A DNA stretch of 64,000 nt from Oscillospiraceae bacterium (GTDB taxonomy: Bacteria > Bacillota > Clostridia > Oscillospirales > QAMX01): contig SVLQ01000006.1 in the NCBI GenBank assembly GCA_015067825.1, positions 1 through 64,000 on the forward strand, given 5' to 3'. The position numbers and the translations under genes are program-made. This document shows positions 60,885 to 64,000 of the stretch, piece by piece. The notes below the pieces were generated by a model. It did not search any database. It was not told the origin of the DNA and saw only the letters and a list, made by a program, of their open reading frames with translations. The stretch's first letter is position 1. The number at the start of each line of letters is the position of its first letter.

Positions 60885-63356
60885 ATGAAAAATCGCACGT
60901 TTTTGCTCGCTTTGCTGCTAATGCTCTTCTGTCTTGCCGGCTGCGGCAGCAACGAACCGGCCGAGACCGATCTGCCGGAATCGCCCGAACGCCCGGCGAA
61001 AACCGACGCGGTTGCCCTGATCCCGCAAGACGGTGTCGTCGAAATTGAAGACGAAACCGGCACCTACGAGGTCGTTTACGCCGAGGATCTCAAAGAGATC
61101 CGAATGGACGAAGATACCAACGTGCTCGTCTCGGCCGACGACGAAAACTTCGTCTATACGTTTGAAAACGCCGATCTCGTCCTGAGCATGATGCGCGAGG
61201 GCGACGTTTTCTGCGGCATTCTGCCCGATAGCGGCGAGGCGCTTGCGATCGTCGTCCGCGAGATCGAGAAAAACGGCGACTCCGTTACCGTCTACGGCGT
61301 GCAGCCGACGCTCGCCGATCTGTTCGAAACGATCGAGATCGAGGCGACTTACGCTCCGGAAACCATCGTGGTCGATGAGCTCGCCGAGGGTGCAATCATA
61401 GAAGAAAAGGCAATTGATCCGAGCCTTGCGTCCGACCGTGCGCCCCGCGCGATGAATCTGGCCGCCGGTCCGTTCTCAAAGGGTGAACCCAAGCGGATCC
61501 CGCCGGATCACACCATCTCGCTCGGCATTTCCGTGGAAGCCGATCGGGCGAAGGTCGAAGGCTCCATTTCCATGACGATCGAAACGGTCAATGTGTCGGT
61601 GGAGTATCGCGGCGGCACAATGCTGACGTCGGTCGCCACGGTGCAGACCACGACGGCGTTTGAAGCGGAGCTGGCGATCCAAGGCGGCTGGGAATACGAC
61701 AAACCTGTGGGAAAATTCCATATCCCCACGCAAATTCCGCTTCTGACCGTTCCCGTCAGTCTGAACGCCTATGCGTCGATCAGCGGCAGCGTCGGCGGGA
61801 AGCTGTCTTATCAGCAAACCTCGGTCAACGGTGCCGAAATTTCCGTCGCGGGCGGTGACGTCGCGGCGGACGACGTTGACCGCGTGATCCGTAAAAATGT
61901 GGATGCCGATTTCGTCAATTTCCAGGCGGAAGCCAAGATTGGCGCCAAGGTGGCAGTCGGCTTGTCGCTTTGCCGCGGCGTTTTTGAAGCCGAGCTTTCG
62001 GCGCTGGTCGGTCTGAAAGCCGAAGCGGAGTACGCTCCGTTTGAACCGTGGGACGAATTTGCCGATTCCTGTCACGACTGCGGCATCTGTTTCGACGGCG
62101 AATTTAGCGCGTTCGGCGAGATCGCCTATGATGTTACGGTCGCATTCCCGATGAGCACGCCGATCAACGTTGGCGCAACGCTGGTGGAGGTCACCGTGCC
62201 GATCAACGATTTCTACGTCTCTCTCGGCCCTGACGGCCGCGCCGCTCCGCGTTTTGGCCTCGGCGAATGCCCCTACCGCCGTTACCGCACGGAGGTGAAG
62301 GTCACCAGCAAATACGGTGAGATCTACGGCGCAGAGGTTTTCGCGCAGTACCCCGACGGTCGCTCGGAAATGAAATGGACGGATGAATTCGGCTATGCCG
62401 TATTCTGGTTACCTGCGGGTCAAAACTGGCTGGATACAAAATACAACGAACGTGTCACCGGTGATTATTACCCGATTGCCGCCAAGCCCGGAAAAGTGGA
62501 GCTCGAGTTGGAATTTGACCAGAGAGTTGTGATTGCGTGTAATTTTTTAGATACCGACTACTCGCAGGAGCATCCTTCTGCCGTCAACGTAATACCGGAA
62601 GCATTCGGAGATATCTATGAACAATTGGTTTCAAAATATCCGCAAGCGGAAATCTACGGTATTACCGACGAAAATTACAATGCTTTTATCAATACGTGGT
62701 GGGATGGAATAACTGTTTTTGCATTTACCCTTTATAAGTATAGAGAATTTCTGCCGGAGCTTAATTTGCGCCCGGGCGATATACTGGTTTGTTTGACTGT
62801 GAACCATGATAAAATGGTGACGGATGGCTACGCTTTAGACGGCAGAAACAGTAAGCTTGAACTCCCACCCTATGAGTATGACGGCTACGGTTGGTTTCGG
62901 GCTAAAGTATACATGGCGGTCAATTCATGGGAAGACGAGACAGAGCTTTACACGATCGGAGATGTAGGCTATAGCTTGGAGACTGACCGATCCACTTCTT
63001 TCCTTCCGGAGGTTCATTGGCTGAAAGCCGGCGGCGAGGAACGAGTTTTGACCAGAGTGTATTTCAAGGGAACCAATGACTCGGGTTATATGGAATGTAC
63101 GGATTTCTTTGATGAAATTTCGTATAGTTTTGATGACGTATATTATGAATCGGCACCTGAAATCGACTATTGGACCGGCAGGGAAGTCCTTGAGACGGAT
63201 TTGTGGGAATGGGATGCTCAATATAACGTCGTCGTTTCTCACACGCGGGAAAAAAACTACTACTACGAGGAAAACTACAACTCTTGGGGTGATGCGCTAA
63301 TCAGCTACAGCATGGACTGTCTGATATCGCACATCGACCGCGCACTTATTCACTAA
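60885..63356 (+). CDS. Large lipoprotein of unknown function
   Basis: An 823-residue secreted lipoprotein with signal MKNRTFLLALLLMLFCLAGC and lipobox LAGC (Cys20). The mature part holds a beta-rich acidic region, a CHDCGIC motif near residue 395, and a stretch like a carboxypeptidase-type regulatory fold (KVTSKYGEIYGAEVFAQYPDG, about 470-490). The last ~290 residues are Tyr/Trp/Asp-rich, and their DNA (from about 62,470) is clearly more AT-rich than the rest. The ATG at 60885 follows AAAGGAG. I do not recognise a family; adhesion or binding at the surface is a guess. Confidence 0.7.
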   Translation: MKNRTFLLALLLMLFCLAGCGSNEPAETDLPESPERPAKTDAVALIPQDGVVEIEDETGTYEVVYAEDLKEIRMDEDTNVLVSADDENFVYTFENADLVLSMMREGDVFCGILPDSGEALAIVVREIEKNGDSVTVYGVQPTLADLFETIEIEATYAPETIVVDELAEGAIIEEKAIDPSLASDRAPRAMNLAAGPFSKGEPKRIPPDHTISLGISVEADRAKVEGSISMTIETVNVSVEYRGGTMLTSVATVQTTTAFEAELAIQGGWEYDKPVGKFHIPTQIPLLTVPVSLNAYASISGSVGGKLSYQQTSVNGAEISVAGGDVAADDVDRVIRKNVDADFVNFQAEAKIGAKVAVGLSLCRGVFEAELSALVGLKAEAEYAPFEPWDEFADSCHDCGICFDGEFSAFGEIAYDVTVAFPMSTPINVGATLVEVTVPINDFYVSLGPDGRAAPRFGLGECPYRRYRTEVKVTSKYGEIYGAEVFAQYPDGRSEMKWTDEFGYAVFWLPAGQNWLDTKYNERVTGDYYPIAAKPGKVELELEFDQRVVIACNFLDTDYSQEHPSAVNVIPEAFGDIYEQLVSKYPQAEIYGITDENYNAFINTWWDGITVFAFTLYKYREFLPELNLRPGDILVCLTVNHDKMVTDGYALDGRNSKLELPPYEYDGYGWFRAKVYMAVNSWEDETELYTIGDVGYSLETDRSTSFLPEVHWLKAGGEERVLTRVYFKGTNDSGYMECTDFFDEISYSFDDVYYESAPEIDYWTGREVLETDLWEWDAQYNVVVSHTREKNYYYEENYNSWGDALISYSMDCLISHIDRALIH

Positions 63357-63372
63357 ACACTTGCAAAAATAT

Positions 63373-63419
63373 AAAAGGGGCTGCTGTAGGTTTTCCAAAC
63401 CTGCAGCAGCCCCTTGCTT
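63373..63419. terminator. Bidirectional terminator
   Basis: AGGGGCTGCTG..CAGCAGCCCCT stem between convergent genes, with T residues on both strands. Confidence 0.75.
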
Positions 63420-63446
63420 TGACAAATTCCATTGACGGATCAGCGC

Positions 63447-63602
63447 TTACATCAGCGAGGTCTTGATAAACAGCGCGTAGACGATGATCGCCAGCGTGCC
63501 CACGGAGGCGAGCGCCAGCCACAGCCAATAGCCGAGACGCGCGCAGTACGCCTTGAGCTTGGTGAAAAGATTCAATTTAACTTCCGCGCGGTTTTCTTCC
63601 AT
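63447..63602 (-). CDS. Small single-helix membrane protein
   Basis: A 51-residue protein: a polar N terminus MEENRAEVKLNLFTKLKAY, then one membrane helix (LGYWLWLALASVGTLAIIVY) and a short tail. GGAGG lies upstream at good spacing. No family recognised; it lies downstream of the M23 peptidase gene on the same strand. Confidence 0.6.
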   Translation of the reverse strand: MEENRAEVKLNLFTKLKAYCARLGYWLWLALASVGTLAIIVYALFIKTSLM

Positions 63603-63711
63603 AGCCGTTGTCCTCCATCGCTGATCGTAGCTCTATTCTACACTATTTTCGCCTGCAACACAAGAGCCCGGCGCAAATGTTTGCAGAAAGTTCACACCGT
63701 TGCCCGCCGCC

Positions 63712-64000
63712 CTATTCGCCGGGCAGATAGTAGCTGGGGTCGACGGCGCTGCCGCTCTTGCGCATCTCAAAATGCAGGTGCGGGCCGTCGAGCGATTCAA
63801 AGATCGCCGTCTCGCCGACGCAGCCGATGACCGTTCCGGCGGTGACGGAATCGCCGATCGTAACGTCCAGCCCCTCGGCCAGACCGCAGTAGACCGAGGT
63901 CAGGCCGTCGAGGTGCAAAATCTCTACGGTCAGACCGGCAAAATAATCCTTGTAGACCGCGCTGACCGTGCCCGGCGCCACCGCGCACACCGCCTCACCC
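63712..64000 (-). CDS. M23 family metallopeptidase, C-terminal part
   Basis: The last ~96 residues of a LytM/M23 peptidoglycan hydrolase or its regulator. Visible are the beta-sheet core (GTVSAVYKDYFAGLTVEILHLDGL), GDSVTAGTVIGCVG, and the zinc-site motif PHLHFEMR. The reading frame stays open to the edge of the window, so the N-terminal part, including the HxxxD motif and any signal, lies outside. Confidence 0.85.
   Translation of the reverse strand, partial: GEAVCAVAPGTVSAVYKDYFAGLTVEILHLDGLTSVYCGLAEGLDVTIGDSVTAGTVIGCVGETAIFESLDGPHLHFEMRKSGSAVDPSYYLPGE

Overview
The window looks like one contiguous chromosomal piece from a GC-rich Gram-positive anaerobe, most likely an uncultivated gut-type member of the Clostridia (Bacillota). 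The reasons are strong AGGAGG ribosome binding sites, TTGACA/TATAAT promoters with 17-base spacers, the SRP RNA-dnaX-recR and hisS-aspS neighbourhoods, a LexA promoter with a Gram-positive-type SOS box, rubrerythrin, and a ferredoxin-thioredoxin-reductase-like protein. The genus cannot be fixed from the sequence alone.

Layout. 1-2865: an AT-rich accessory block with two genes (DUF6933-like and an AAA ATPase/DUF4143). A ~307-bp direct repeat brackets it, and it ends exactly at the 3' half of a tRNA-Pro gene cut in its anticodon loop, so this is the edge of integrated element(s). 3003-18338: metabolic and transport genes (HD hydrolase, PutP-like symporter, two AraC regulators, lipid kinase, DUF1643, ABC-class ATPase with an elaborate leader, MntP with a manganese riboswitch, GDPD, EamA transporter, cyclase, GH116). 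18528-23101: a zinc-ribbon/EF-Tu-domain-II-like repeat protein, then a structured non-coding segment closed by a 16-bp stem, then a stand-alone reverse transcriptase, then a MATE exporter. 23258-30360: lexA, a hypothetical gene, a P-type ATPase-like protein that appears to have lost its catalytic motifs, a CYTH protein, hisS and aspS. 30468-35220: a Gld-type ABC transporter operon with a DUF4340 partner. 35283-43956: nucleotide salvage (PNP, Upp), a sialidase-fold protein, HD and calcineurin-type phosphohydrolases, and DegV. 44010-48963: pth, a small YtxH-like gene, feoAB, a nitroreductase and a ribokinase-family gene. 49107-52417: a thiol-redox operon (ccdA, tlpA, ftr-like, trxA) preceded by a cysteine-rich Crp/Fnr regulator and a LUD protein. 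52485-57199: SRP RNA, dnaX, recR and GH92. 57259-64000: rubrerythrin, a repeat array feeding into a WYL regulator and paired chromate transporters, a second repeat family, a large lipoprotein, a small membrane protein and the end of an M23 peptidase.

How parts work together. The redox cluster can be read as a path from ferredoxin through the FTR-like protein and thioredoxin to CcdA and the extracytoplasmic TlpA. GH116 and GH92 lack signal peptides, so they probably process imported glycans in the cytoplasm. The best candidate for an undescribed system is 18528-21538 (repeat protein, structured RNA, reverse transcriptase). Next are the attenuator-like leader at 10578-10857, the modular hairpin repeat family, and the degenerate P-type ATPase.
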